Source: Suilimivivens sp964614185 (GTDB taxonomy: Bacteria > Bacillota > Clostridia > Lachnospirales > Lachnospiraceae). From it: a stretch of DNA of 64,000 nt. Both the position numbers and the translations under genes were made by a program. The DNA lies in NCBI GenBank assembly GCA_964614185.1, contig CAZTKJ010000005.1:1-64000 (forward strand), in the 5' to 3' direction. Numbering within the stretch: position 1 is the first letter of the stretch; each line of letters opens with the position of its first letter. The notes under the pieces were generated by a model, which was given only the letters and a program-made list of their open reading frames with translations, was not told the origin of the DNA and did not search any database. Below are positions 1 to 8,651 of the stretch, piece after piece.

Positions 1-306
1 CAATTTATGGTTCATTACCAGATAATAGACTTTTATTTAGACGAACAATATATGGGAAAGTACCTCTTAAGAATTCCCTTAGATATGAAACAGCTTGGTC
101 ATACAGAAGGAGCTTTTATCACAGAAGAAGCCGCCTTCACGAATGCTCCTGATAACTTTGAAATGAATGTCCTGGATAATTTGTTGGATAATACCATAAT
201 AGATCCTTCGATCCATTTAGAATATTACTTTTGGATGGATAAAAAAAATAATAATCCAACTATTCACGTTATTCCGAGAAGATTCATAAAATATACCATG
301 GATTGA
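1..306 (+). CDS. Hypothetical protein, probably 5'-truncated by the window edge
   Basis: The reading frame is already open at the first base, so the ATG at position 7 may be internal; only six bases precede it and no ribosome binding site can be judged. About 100 residues are visible, rich in aromatic and acidic residues, without a transmembrane segment. The segment FYLDEQYMGKYLL resembles the LFYNEEYLGLYLL segment of the CotH protein encoded convergently next door, which hints weakly at a CotH-like C-terminal fragment, but the remaining sequence shows no CotH motif. I do not recognise the family. Stop codon lies inside an inverted repeat shared with the downstream gene. Confidence 0.45.
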   Translation, partial: QFMVHYQIIDFYLDEQYMGKYLLRIPLDMKQLGHTEGAFITEEAAFTNAPDNFEMNVLDNLLDNTIIDPSIHLEYYFWMDKKNNNPTIHVIPRRFIKYTMD

Positions 307-350
307 TTCAGAATGAAGCTAATAATAACCATTCAGTTCCGAATCAATCC
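300..350. terminator. Inverted repeat between convergent genes, possible bidirectional terminator
   Basis: GGATTGATTC (300-309) pairs with GAATCAATCC (341-350), with an inner GAATG/CATTC pair. It spans the stop of the left gene and the end of the cotH-like gene. No T-tract follows on either strand, so intrinsic termination is uncertain. Confidence 0.4.
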
Positions 351-1809
351 AATCCAGTCTATGCTCAATCCAATCAAATAAGAAATCTGTATTTTCTTCA
401 TAAGTCTTTAATTCTCCAATTTCTTCTCTAATACGCCACGATACTGTCCCCAATACCGGCCATTTTTCATAATTGGCATCAACATCTTTTCTATACATAG
501 TGGCTTTTGCCTGCTCATCTATAAGAAATTTCTTGATTTCCGGCAGACATTCCTCCCATTTATCAGCCAAAAGCTCCTTAAATTCATTCAATTCAATCAA
601 AGTGTTGAACCAAGCATGTTGGCTACTTGTATCCGGAAACCATGTTTCAAAATCTGCTCCACCGGTTCTCGAAACACCGGCACTTTGATCGAAATCCCAT
701 AATGGTCCTAAATATAATTTATCACCTTGTGGTTTATAAGCAAACATACTCCACCCCATATCTCCATTTAAAATAATTTCATTCACCAAATACCAATCTA
801 CAAAAGATTCGATATCAACTAAATCTATGATCTCGTCCCAGTCTTTTGTTAAAATTGCAGTATTAACAAGTTGCAGATATGTGCTTATATATTCCACTTG
901 ATCTTTAGTAATGATATCTGCTTCCGGATACAAAATTTCACAAGAAAAATAGTCTGCCCAATTATTTTCTACTCCTTCAATAATCGGTAAGGTAAATCCA
1001 TCTAGCTCCCCACCCAATTCAATAAAATAACTGATATCTACGTCCCCCGGTTCATAGGGAATTTCAATATTCACCCTGTTAATTCCTGTTTTCACTTGTT
1101 CGCAAAGCAAATACAATCCCAAATATTCTTCATTATAAAATAACTGCACCCATTGACATTCAGGAGTATATTGCAGTCCCATTATTCTCCCCAAGCCAAA
1201 AGCAATTTCGTTTCTCATTAAGGTATAATCGACAGCATTCGCAAGAAGCACCCATTCTTTTTCATCACCCATCCCAAATAGGTTTTGTTTTTCTACAAAT
1301 TTAATCTTATAAGGCTTTTTATCAAAATACTCCCATGTACTGTTTCCTCGTCCTCTAATTTTTCCCTCCACATCTGATAGACAATAATTTAATGTTGTAT
1401 TAGTTATTGTAAATATACATGAAGTGTATTCAGTATCTATATTCTCCTTACCGGCTTCTGAAGTAATGTGTATTTCCGGCAAAAGAAAGTCTGTTTCTGG
1501 ATTATCCTCCACCAGACCTGCATAAACATCTATATTCTCTTTTAAATTTAATCGTTTCGCTACTTTATTCTGTAATTCTTCATCATAATACCAGCCTAGA
1601 AAATTTAAGTTATTATCTTCTATTTCCGGTATATCCAGCTCAATCTCATTTCCCCAAAAAGGAATATAATACATTATAGAGTAGACCTTTTCTTTATTGG
1701 TGAAAATATGATACGTAATGGTTACAATGTTTATCCCTTTCACAATGAATATCAAAAGCAATGTAAATACTAATGTAATAATCCAAATTATTTTTTTCCT
1801 ATTATTCAT
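319..1809 (-). CDS. CotH kinase family protein, membrane anchored
   Basis: A 496-residue protein with an N-terminal membrane segment (about residues 8-26, no lipobox) followed by a short region resembling InlB B-repeats (LNFLGWYYDEEL, about 70-80) and then a CotH domain (about 145-440). CotH hallmarks seen are RGRGNSTWE, KPYKIKF, the run WVLLANAVDYTLMRNE, and LGPLWDFDQSAG. CotH proteins are atypical protein kinases; in Bacillus CotH phosphorylates spore-coat proteins, but many Lachnospiraceae carry extracytoplasmic CotH proteins of unknown substrate. The membrane anchor and B-repeat-like module argue for a surface role here rather than coat assembly; that is inference. It has its own promoter (1890-1918) and no co-directional neighbour, so it is probably monocistronic. 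Confidence 0.85.
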   Translation of the reverse strand: MNNRKKIIWIITLVFTLLLIFIVKGINIVTITYHIFTNKEKVYSIMYYIPFWGNEIELDIPEIEDNNLNFLGWYYDEELQNKVAKRLNLKENIDVYAGLVEDNPETDFLLPEIHITSEAGKENIDTEYTSCIFTITNTTLNYCLSDVEGKIRGRGNSTWEYFDKKPYKIKFVEKQNLFGMGDEKEWVLLANAVDYTLMRNEIAFGLGRIMGLQYTPECQWVQLFYNEEYLGLYLLCEQVKTGINRVNIEIPYEPGDVDISYFIELGGELDGFTLPIIEGVENNWADYFSCEILYPEADIITKDQVEYISTYLQLVNTAILTKDWDEIIDLVDIESFVDWYLVNEIILNGDMGWSMFAYKPQGDKLYLGPLWDFDQSAGVSRTGGADFETWFPDTSSQHAWFNTLIELNEFKELLADKWEECLPEIKKFLIDEQAKATMYRKDVDANYEKWPVLGTVSWRIREEIGELKTYEENTDFLFDWIEHRLDWIDSELNGYY

Positions 1810-2225
1810 CGCTATAATCTCGTCCCTTTTTCTCTAAAATGAGTTAGAAAAAATTACTATAAAAAGTACCATGCTAAACTGCGTATATTATTATACTATA
1901 TATCATATCGGATGTCAGCTAAAATATCGACTTATGATTTCCGTTTCCTTATTCCTTTCAAATTCATGAACAGAACACGTTCCAGTACATATCTCAATAC
2001 ATAAAATATAAATTAGAACTCTCATAAATACGTTTTGAACATTCTTTCAACTCTTTTTAAAAAACGCAACTCGGTTTTGTGGTAATCTAATTATAATAAA
2101 GGTTCTGTGTTTTTGCATTTTATATATAGGAAAATAGAAAAAGCCAAACTTATACCATATTGACTTTTTAATAATATAGGGTTAAAAATATACATAGATT
2201 TACTCACCCTTAAAGAGGAGAACAC
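1810..2225. other. Divergent intergenic region, no gene seen
   Basis: AT-rich 416-nt stretch between the divergent cotH-like and MATE genes. It holds the cotH promoter on the minus strand. For the MATE gene a weak candidate is TTGACT (2160-2165), 17-nt spacer, TAAAAA (2183-2188); an isolated TATAAT at 2092-2097 has no good -35 partner. No tRNA or structured RNA was recognised. Confidence 0.4.
1890..1918 (-). promoter_or_regulatory. Sigma-A-type promoter of the cotH-like gene
   Basis: On the minus strand CTGACA (1913-1918), a 17-nt spacer, and a perfect TATAAT (1890-1895), about 80 nt upstream of the start codon. Confidence 0.65.
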
Positions 2226-3596
2226 ATGCTTCAAAAGATTAAAAATGACGAATTCTACAGACAGATTTTCAAATTGGTGCTTCCAATCGTATTGCAGAAT
2301 CTGCTTAATGTGGCAGTAAGTTCTGCGGACGTTGTCATGCTCAACTACGTGGGACAATCCTCTATTTCAGCGGTTTCCCTTGCTTCTCAGTACGCTAATA
2401 TCCTTTTTTCCGTGTATTATGGACTGGGAACAGGCGCCACCATGTTGTGTGCTCAGTATTTTGGAAAAGGAGATATGCGGGCAATTGATGTGGTAGAAGG
2501 AATTGCACTCCGCTTTTCTATTGCCATTTCCCTTGTTTTTGCTGCCTTTGCCGTTTTTGCTCCCGGTTTTATGATGAAAATCTTTACCAATGATGGGGAA
2601 CTGATTTCTTTAGGTTCCACCTATCTGCGTATTATCAGTATCAGTTATCTGTGCTGGGGATTGACGGAAGTTTATCTGTCAGTCTTAAGAAGTGTTGGAA
2701 GAGTAGTGATATGCACTGCTCTAAATGCCATGGCCTTTTGCATGAATATTCTGTTGAATGCAGTGCTTATTTTCGGTCTTTTCGGTATGCCAAAGCTGGG
2801 CGTTGCCGGTGTGGCCATCGCTACTTCAGCCTCCCGTGTGCTTGAACTGACAGGCTGTATGATCATTTCTGCTTTAAGCAAAAATGTCAAGCTGAAGCTC
2901 TCCTATCTCTTTATACGAAACAAACTGTTGCTTAAGGACTTCATATCGCTTTCATTGCCGGCGCTTTTTAATGATATCATCTGGGGCGTTGCCTTTTCCA
3001 TGTACTCCGTTATTATCGGACACTTAGGCTCTGATGCTGTTGCTGCCAATTCCTTTGCCTCAACCGTTCATCACCTGGGAACGATCCTCTGCTTCGGCAT
3101 TGCCAGCGCCGGCGGGATTCTTCTTGGAAATATCCTCGGTGAAAACCGCCTTGAGGATGCCAGAATCGGTGCAAAAAAATTGATGAAACTTACAGTTATA
3201 AGCGGTCTGATCGGCGGCCTGATCGTACTTGCCGTTACACCCTTTTTGCTGCAATTCGCCACTCTTTCGGATATGTCTCTTCACTATCTGAAATACATGC
3301 TGCTCATTAATTCCTATTATGTTATGGGTGCTGCCGTCAATACTACTTTAATTGCCGGAGTGTTCCGTGCCGGCGGCGACAGCAAATTCGGATTTATCTG
3401 CGATACAATTGACATGTGGTGTTATGCCGTTCCTCTCGGTTTCCTTGCGGCTTTTGTCTTTAAGCTTCCTGTCATGTGGGTCTATTTCCTTTTGTGCACG
3501 GACGAATTTGTAAAGTGGCCCTGGGTATTCAAGCATTACAGGAGCGGTAAATGGCTGCATAATATTACCAGAGATAATTTATTTGAGGATAAATAG
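2226..3596 (+). CDS. MATE family efflux transporter
   Basis: A 456-residue integral membrane protein with twelve predicted hydrophobic helices in two related halves, as in MATE (NorM/DinF-like) multidrug and toxin exporters that use Na+ or H+ gradients. The N-terminal half begins FKLVLPIVLQNLLN and the second half repeats the pattern at FISLSLPALFNDIIWG; GTGATMLCAQYFG and PKLGVAGVAIAT are typical family segments. Start is supported by AAAGAGGAG 6 nt upstream of ATG. It stands alone, divergent from cotH and convergent with rlmD. Substrate cannot be inferred. A second, only distantly similar MATE gene lies at 32869-34218. Confidence 0.92.
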   Translation: MLQKIKNDEFYRQIFKLVLPIVLQNLLNVAVSSADVVMLNYVGQSSISAVSLASQYANILFSVYYGLGTGATMLCAQYFGKGDMRAIDVVEGIALRFSIAISLVFAAFAVFAPGFMMKIFTNDGELISLGSTYLRIISISYLCWGLTEVYLSVLRSVGRVVICTALNAMAFCMNILLNAVLIFGLFGMPKLGVAGVAIATSASRVLELTGCMIISALSKNVKLKLSYLFIRNKLLLKDFISLSLPALFNDIIWGVAFSMYSVIIGHLGSDAVAANSFASTVHHLGTILCFGIASAGGILLGNILGENRLEDARIGAKKLMKLTVISGLIGGLIVLAVTPFLLQFATLSDMSLHYLKYMLLINSYYVMGAAVNTTLIAGVFRAGGDSKFGFICDTIDMWCYAVPLGFLAAFVFKLPVMWVYFLLCTDEFVKWPWVFKHYRSGKWLHNITRDNLFEDK

Positions 3597-3625
3597 CGGC
3601 ATCGCTATTTATCCTCTTGCATTTT
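3585..3625. terminator. Bidirectional terminator shared by MATE and rlmD
   Basis: A perfect 14-bp stem, GAGGATAAATAGCG (3585-3598) and CGCTATTTATCCTC (3603-3616), with a 4-nt loop. It contains the last codons and stop codons of both convergent genes, so both proteins end in the same residues Glu-Asp-Lys. The T-tract on the plus side is short and interrupted. Confidence 0.75.
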
Positions 3626-4993
3626 CAGAAGGCATATTGTCTCAATCCCCGTAGTCCAGGGAAACTGATCTACTGCCACTGCCTTTTCCACTACATAACC
3701 TCTTTCTAAAAAGACCTCCAGATCTCTCACAAGACTGGTAGGTTTACAGGAAATATAAACCAGTTTTTTAATACCGTAATCAATGATCTTTCCAAGAGCC
3801 TTAGGATGAATTCCGTCCCTCGGGGGATCCACAATGATCATATCCGGTTTCTCTTCTATAGTGTCTAAGACCTTCAGCACATCCCCTGCTATAAATTCAC
3901 AATTATGCAGCTGATTCAGTCCGGCATTTTCCCTGGCTGCCTCTACGGCTTCTTCCACCAATTCCACGCCAATGACCTTTTTGGCAATAGGCGCCATTAA
4001 TTGGGCAATCGTACCGGTGCCACTGTATAAATCATAAACAATTTTATCCGGCACATTACCTTCCTTTAAATCTCCTACATATTCTCTTGCCAGCTCATAC
4101 AGCACCTCCGCACTGAAAGAATTAGTCTGAAAAAAGGAAAAAGTAGAAATTTTAAATTTTAATCCCAAAAGCTCCTCATAAAAATAATCCTTTCCATAGA
4201 GGATCTCCGTATGGTCGCTTTGTACGGTATCCGCTACGGAATCATTGATAATATGTAAAATCCCTGCAAATTTACCCTTCAAATCAAGAGAAAGCAGTCC
4301 TTCCACCCAGGGTCTCAAATCATACTCTATCTGAGATGTAGTTACTAATGCCGTCAATATCTCACCGGTCTTTGATGCCTTTCTCACCAGCAGATGCCGT
4401 AAATATCCTATATGGCGGAGCCTATGAAAAAAAGGAATCTTTTCACCTTCAAAATATTCCCTGGTGTAGGAAAGAATGGCACGGTAGTCCTCATCCACGA
4501 TCCGGCAGTCATTTACGGTAACAATATCGTAAAAGCTTCCCCGCTTATGCATTCCCAAAGCAAGGGGGCCGTCTTTTCTTTCATCCCCAAAGGAAAATTC
4601 CATCTTATTACGGTACGCATACTGCATAGGACTTCCCTTAATTCCCTGGAAATCCCAAGGTTCCTTTTGCTTATTCAATACACTCTCAAGAAGGGTTCTG
4701 ACCTGATTTTCTTTTATGGAAAGCTGTTCCTCATAAGGTAAAGAAAGATAGGTACAGCCCCCGCAAGCACCAAAATGGGCACAGGTATTTCCTGTTTCAA
4801 GGGGTGACGGTTCTTCCACACAAAGAAGTCTTCCTTCTGCTTTTCCTTTTCTGACTTTATTGACAGAGGCTTTGATCTTTTGCCCCGGAAGCGCATTCTT
4901 CACTACGCATACGCCTTCTTCCACTCTTACAATCCCTTTATTTGGAAAGTCAATTCTTTCTACTGTTCCTTCGATAATCTGTCCTTTTTTCAT
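3605..4993 (-). CDS. rlmD: 23S rRNA (uracil-C5)-methyltransferase, RlmD/RlmCD (RumA) type
   Basis: SAM-dependent enzyme that makes 5-methyluridine in 23S rRNA (U1939, and in many Firmicutes also U747). The 462-residue protein starts with a TRAM RNA-binding domain (about 1-60), then the iron-sulfur cysteines in CAHFGACGGC plus a later Cys in NDCRI, and a C-terminal Rossmann methyltransferase domain with YDLYSGTGTIAQL (SAM motif), VDPPRDG and the catalytic cysteine in YISCKPTSLVRD. ORF length matches the family. Start is preceded by GGGAG at 9 nt. Whether it is the single- or dual-site enzyme cannot be told from sequence. It is monocistronic, convergent with the MATE gene. Confidence 0.93.
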   Translation of the reverse strand: MKKGQIIEGTVERIDFPNKGIVRVEEGVCVVKNALPGQKIKASVNKVRKGKAEGRLLCVEEPSPLETGNTCAHFGACGGCTYLSLPYEEQLSIKENQVRTLLESVLNKQKEPWDFQGIKGSPMQYAYRNKMEFSFGDERKDGPLALGMHKRGSFYDIVTVNDCRIVDEDYRAILSYTREYFEGEKIPFFHRLRHIGYLRHLLVRKASKTGEILTALVTTSQIEYDLRPWVEGLLSLDLKGKFAGILHIINDSVADTVQSDHTEILYGKDYFYEELLGLKFKISTFSFFQTNSFSAEVLYELAREYVGDLKEGNVPDKIVYDLYSGTGTIAQLMAPIAKKVIGVELVEEAVEAARENAGLNQLHNCEFIAGDVLKVLDTIEEKPDMIIVDPPRDGIHPKALGKIIDYGIKKLVYISCKPTSLVRDLEVFLERGYVVEKAVAVDQFPWTTGIETICLLKMQEDK

Positions 4994-5071
4994 ATTCTGT
5001 AGCTCCCTGCTGCTTTATGGATCATAGTATCCATATCCCTAATTTAAGTGCAAAACTTTTGACATCCCATT

Positions 5072-5106
5072 ATATGAAAACAGGATGTACAAAACTGCAC
5101 ATCCTG
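5072..5106 (-). terminator. Rho-independent terminator of the small acidic membrane protein gene
   Basis: CAGGATGTACA (5081-5091) pairs with TGCACATCCTG (5096-5106) with one G-U pair; on the minus strand the stem is followed by TTTTCATAT. Confidence 0.7.
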
Positions 5107-5138
5107 CATTTTCCATAAGACTATAAATTTCAAAATAT

Positions 5139-5474
5139 CTACTCTGCAAAATCTTCTTCACTTGCTGCATTTTCAGAAACAGGTTTCGCCTCTTCTTTTG
5201 CCTTGGGTTCTTCATCTGCATCCTCAAAGAAATCATCCTCAAAGTCATCATCGAAATCATCTTCAAAGTCTTCCAGATAATCCGGAGTAAGATAACGATA
5301 TACCGCGTAGGCAATAGCCGCTACTGCTGCCACAGCGCCGATAGCAGCGAAAATCCATAAAAGAGTGTTGTTTTTCTTGGTTTCTTCTTTTTTATTAAAA
5401 TATTCCTTAATTTCTTTCATATCATGAGCCTTTACAAAATCCATTAATTCTTCAATCTTATTCCATGTGTTCAT
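5139..5474 (-). CDS. Small single-pass membrane protein with acidic cytoplasmic-type tail
   Basis: I place the start at the internal Met (MNTWNK) because GCGAGG lies 8 nt upstream; a longer frame begins at 5498 without a comparable site. The 111-residue product has an amphipathic N-terminus (MNTWNKIEELMDFVKAHDMKE), one hydrophobic helix (about residues 38-58, rich in Ala and Val), and a tail extremely rich in Asp, Glu and Phe (repeats of DDFEDDF type) ending in a Lys/Ala/Glu-rich stretch. This architecture recurs in Lachnospiraceae hypothetical proteins, but I do not know a function. It lies 77 nt downstream of pcrA in the same direction and has its own terminator, so it may be co-transcribed with it. 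Confidence 0.75.
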   Translation of the reverse strand: MNTWNKIEELMDFVKAHDMKEIKEYFNKKEETKKNNTLLWIFAAIGAVAAVAAIAYAVYRYLTPDYLEDFEDDFDDDFEDDFFEDADEEPKAKEEAKPVSENAASEEDFAE

Positions 5475-5551
5475 TGTAAATACCTCGCTTTCTTTCAATG
5501 AAACTAGTATAACATTTTACAAAAGATTTTACTACTACAATTTGAAATAAT

Positions 5552-7828
5552 TTACACTTTTTTCAATTTTGCAAAAGCTGCATACATGACCCTTTGTCCG
5601 GCTTCATCAAAGTCTACTGTCACTTTATAATCCCTTGGTCCCGGCTCCATGGCAGTCACTGTTCCCTCACCATATTTAATGTGGCTGACTCTGTCTCCGG
5701 CATCATAATCCGGCTTTCCGCCTACTGCCGCACCGCCTTTTACAATTCCCATAGTTCCGAAAGAACCGGTTCCTAATCCGCTTCCCATATTTGCTATATA
5801 AGGTTTATTTTCCGAAGAAGTACGTTTTACTCCCGGCACTGCCAACGGTTTGCGGTATCCGCCCTCTGAAAAAGCTTCCAGATCATGCCTTGGCATGGGA
5901 GGTCTGTTATCCATAAGGCTTTCCGGAATTTCCTTTACAAAGCGGCTGACTGCATTATACTGTGTCTCTCCACGAACCATTCTCTGTCTGGCATAACAAA
6001 TCGTCAGATCCTCTTTGGCCCTGGTAATACCAACATAAGCAAGGCGCCTTTCTTCTTCTATCTCAGCCGGATCATCTGCCGCAATACTCATATAGCTGGG
6101 AAAAAGTCCGTCTTCCATACCGGTTAAGTAAAGACTTCTAAATTCCAGACCTTTGGCACTGTGAAGCGTCATCAACAGTACCTTGTTGCTATCCTCACTG
6201 ATATTATCAACATCTGCAACCAGCGCCACTTCTTCCAGGAATTCACTCAATGAAGGCTCATCGTGAGTTTCCTCATAAGACACGATCTTACTGATAAATT
6301 CATCAATATTTTCAATGCGGTTTTCAGCATCTTCTTCATTGGATGCCTCCAGATCCTTTACATACCCGGTTGTTTCAATAATATCATTTATCAAATCTTC
6401 AAGACCATAATAAGAAAGTTTGCTTCTGAATGCCTGAATCATATTTACGAAAGATTTCAGTTTCGCCCCGCTCTTACCAACGGCAGCGATGTTATCTGCT
6501 TCCCGCAGTGCATCATAAAAGCTGATTCCCCTGCTGTCTGCATAGTCCTGAACCTTGGCAAGGGTTGATGCGCCGATTCCTCTTTTGGGAATATTGATGA
6601 TCCTTTTTACTGCCAGATCATCCCTGCCGTTATCAATGGTTTTTAAATAAGCAAGCAGGTCCTTAATTTCTTTTCTGGCATAGAAATTAACGCCTCCCAC
6701 TACATTGTAAGGGATACCTTCTATAATAAACCGTTCCTCCAAAAGCCTTGCCTGGGCATTTGTTCTGAAAAGCACTGCACTGTCTTTATAATCATAAATA
6801 CCCTTCCGCTTTTTTCCGGCAATATCATCTGCTACGAATTCAGCTTCTTCATAAGCCGTATCAAACTGACGAAAATGAATTCTGTTCCCTTCACCCTGAT
6901 TGGTCCAAAGAGATTTTTCCTTGCGTCCTTTATTATTCCGTATTACTGCGTTGGCAGCATCCAGTACATTCTGGGTAGAACGGTAATTCTGTTCCAACCG
7001 TATCACCACTGCTTCCGGATAATATTTCTCAAAATCCAGAATATTTCTGATGTTCGCACCTCTAAACTTATATATGGATTGATCGTCATCTCCTACTACG
7101 CAGAGATTATGCTTATCTCCTGCAAGCAGACGGATCAGTTCAAACTGCGCTGTATTAGTATCCTGATATTCATCCACCATAATGTACTTAAACCGATTCT
7201 GATAGTTTTCAAGGACATCAGGACAAGACTGAAACAGTTCTACGGTCTTCATAATAAGGTCATCAAAATCCAGCGCATTATTTTTCTTTAATGCCGCCTG
7301 ATATTCCTGATAAAGCTGTGCAATTTTCTGCTTATGATAATCTCCGCCCACACTCAGACTGTATTCATTAGGAGATACCAGTTCATCTTTAGCTGAAGAA
7401 ATGGCTGAAAGGATACTTCTTTCCTTCAGCATTTTCGTATCTACATTAAGTCTTTTACAGATATCCTTCATAACCGATTTTTGGTCATCTGTATCATAAA
7501 TTGTAAAATTCGTATCATAGCCGATTCTGTCAATATAACGGCGCAACATTCTGACACAAGTGGAATGAAAGGTAGTTACCCATATACTGTCAGAACCGAA
7601 GCCTACCAGATTCTCTACCCTCTCCTTCATTTCTCCTGCCGCCTTATTAGTAAAAGTAATGGCCATAATATTCCATGGATTTATTCCTATTTCCTCTATT
7701 AAATAAGCGATCCTATGGGTAAGAACACGAGTCTTCCCGCTTCCCGCCCCTGCCAGAAGCAGAACCGGTCCCTCTACCGTAAAGACTCCTTCTTTTTGCT
7801 GTTCATTTAGTGTATCATAAATGCTCAT
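5552..7828 (-). CDS. pcrA: ATP-dependent DNA helicase PcrA (UvrD/Rep, SF1A)
   Basis: 3'-5' DNA helicase used in nucleotide excision repair, removal of RecA filaments and transcription-replication conflict resolution. The 758-residue protein shows all SF1A motifs in order: Walker A GAGSGKTRVLTHR (about 28), ITFTNKAAGEMKER, VDEYQDTN (Walker B), GDDDQSIYKFRGA, LEQNYRST, LMTLHSAKGLEF and YVGITRAKEDL. The C-terminus carries the GDRVSHIKYGEGTV Tudor-like segment that binds RNA polymerase in PcrA. Start ATG has AGGAG 6 nt upstream. The gene follows the Tim44-like gene by 30 nt and precedes the small acidic membrane protein. Confidence 0.96.
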   Translation of the reverse strand: MSIYDTLNEQQKEGVFTVEGPVLLLAGAGSGKTRVLTHRIAYLIEEIGINPWNIMAITFTNKAAGEMKERVENLVGFGSDSIWVTTFHSTCVRMLRRYIDRIGYDTNFTIYDTDDQKSVMKDICKRLNVDTKMLKERSILSAISSAKDELVSPNEYSLSVGGDYHKQKIAQLYQEYQAALKKNNALDFDDLIMKTVELFQSCPDVLENYQNRFKYIMVDEYQDTNTAQFELIRLLAGDKHNLCVVGDDDQSIYKFRGANIRNILDFEKYYPEAVVIRLEQNYRSTQNVLDAANAVIRNNKGRKEKSLWTNQGEGNRIHFRQFDTAYEEAEFVADDIAGKKRKGIYDYKDSAVLFRTNAQARLLEERFIIEGIPYNVVGGVNFYARKEIKDLLAYLKTIDNGRDDLAVKRIINIPKRGIGASTLAKVQDYADSRGISFYDALREADNIAAVGKSGAKLKSFVNMIQAFRSKLSYYGLEDLINDIIETTGYVKDLEASNEEDAENRIENIDEFISKIVSYEETHDEPSLSEFLEEVALVADVDNISEDSNKVLLMTLHSAKGLEFRSLYLTGMEDGLFPSYMSIAADDPAEIEEERRLAYVGITRAKEDLTICYARQRMVRGETQYNAVSRFVKEIPESLMDNRPPMPRHDLEAFSEGGYRKPLAVPGVKRTSSENKPYIANMGSGLGTGSFGTMGIVKGGAAVGGKPDYDAGDRVSHIKYGEGTVTAMEPGPRDYKVTVDFDEAGQRVMYAAFAKLKKV

Positions 7829-7858
7829 TATTGACTCCTGTCATTCCTTTACTGCCGC

Positions 7859-8623
7859 CTATACGCTGCTTACATTGTGGAAAGTCCATGCATAAATATT
7901 CAACTCTACAATGGGTGTCCCGCAATATTCGCAGATTTTGCTTCCAAGGCTGGAAACAGGCGCTCCACAATTGGGACAGTTCACACCTAAAGACAGATCT
8001 CTCTCGTCTTCCACAAGCTCTCTGTCCTGAATATAAACAAGTTCTACATTGTACCGTGCCTGTGTCAGCACATCAAGAGAACCGCTTATTATATCTCCGC
8101 CCTCTTTCCTGATAACATGTTTATATTGCAGCGAGATCTGAAAGACAATGATGCATCTTCCGTTTCTTTTCTTATAATCTGCAATCTCTGTCCTGTGGAG
8201 CCTGATATTTTCAAAGGTCTCTTTTTCTCCACGGCCCTTTAACATGGTAATATGCATCTCCAGCTTATCCTTCAACTCCCTGCTTCCCTCTTTTAAAAGA
8301 GAAACACTGCCGGCGCTGACTGCCATCAGATAAGAAGTCAGGACATTTTCTGCCCTGACTTTCATCTCATCATACTGAAATTCCGGAAACTCTCTTTTTA
8401 TTTTAGGAAGGCACAGATTGGTCATTGCCGATACTGACTTAGGCGTACTGCTGTATTCTTCTTCCACTTTGGCAAAACCCTCTTTCAGGGAATCCGTGCC
8501 AAAGGCTTCTTTGGAAAAATTGCGCACTGCTTTCCTGACCCGGACAACACCATAGGCAATGCCGCCCATCACTGCCAACGCCAAAACTAATACCACAATA
8601 ATTTCTATCAATACTGCACTCAT
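7859..8623 (-). CDS. Tim44-like domain protein with C-terminal zinc ribbon
   Basis: A 254-residue protein with an N-terminal membrane helix (about 4-25), a Tim44/TcaA-like alpha+beta domain (about 85-200; the stretch RLHRTEIADYKKRNGR is typical) and a zinc ribbon with paired CPNCG and CEYCG near the end. Last gene of a three-gene set with a zinc-ribbon membrane protein and an SPFH protein, all with good SD sites and 28-34 nt gaps. The set recalls the Bacillus ydjGHI genes, whose products help bind PspA to membranes under envelope stress; a PspA gene is not visible here. Function in this organism is inferred only from that resemblance. Confidence 0.75.
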   Translation of the reverse strand: MSAVLIEIIVVLVLALAVMGGIAYGVVRVRKAVRNFSKEAFGTDSLKEGFAKVEEEYSSTPKSVSAMTNLCLPKIKREFPEFQYDEMKVRAENVLTSYLMAVSAGSVSLLKEGSRELKDKLEMHITMLKGRGEKETFENIRLHRTEIADYKKRNGRCIIVFQISLQYKHVIRKEGGDIISGSLDVLTQARYNVELVYIQDRELVEDERDLSLGVNCPNCGAPVSSLGSKICEYCGTPIVELNIYAWTFHNVSSV

Positions 8624-8651
8624 ATATTTACTCCTGTTTCCTTTATAAATT

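Noticed and set aside
2091..2357. Minus-strand 88-codon ORF overlapping the MATE start
   Set aside because: It overlaps the strong MATE frame and has no recognisable protein features or SD.
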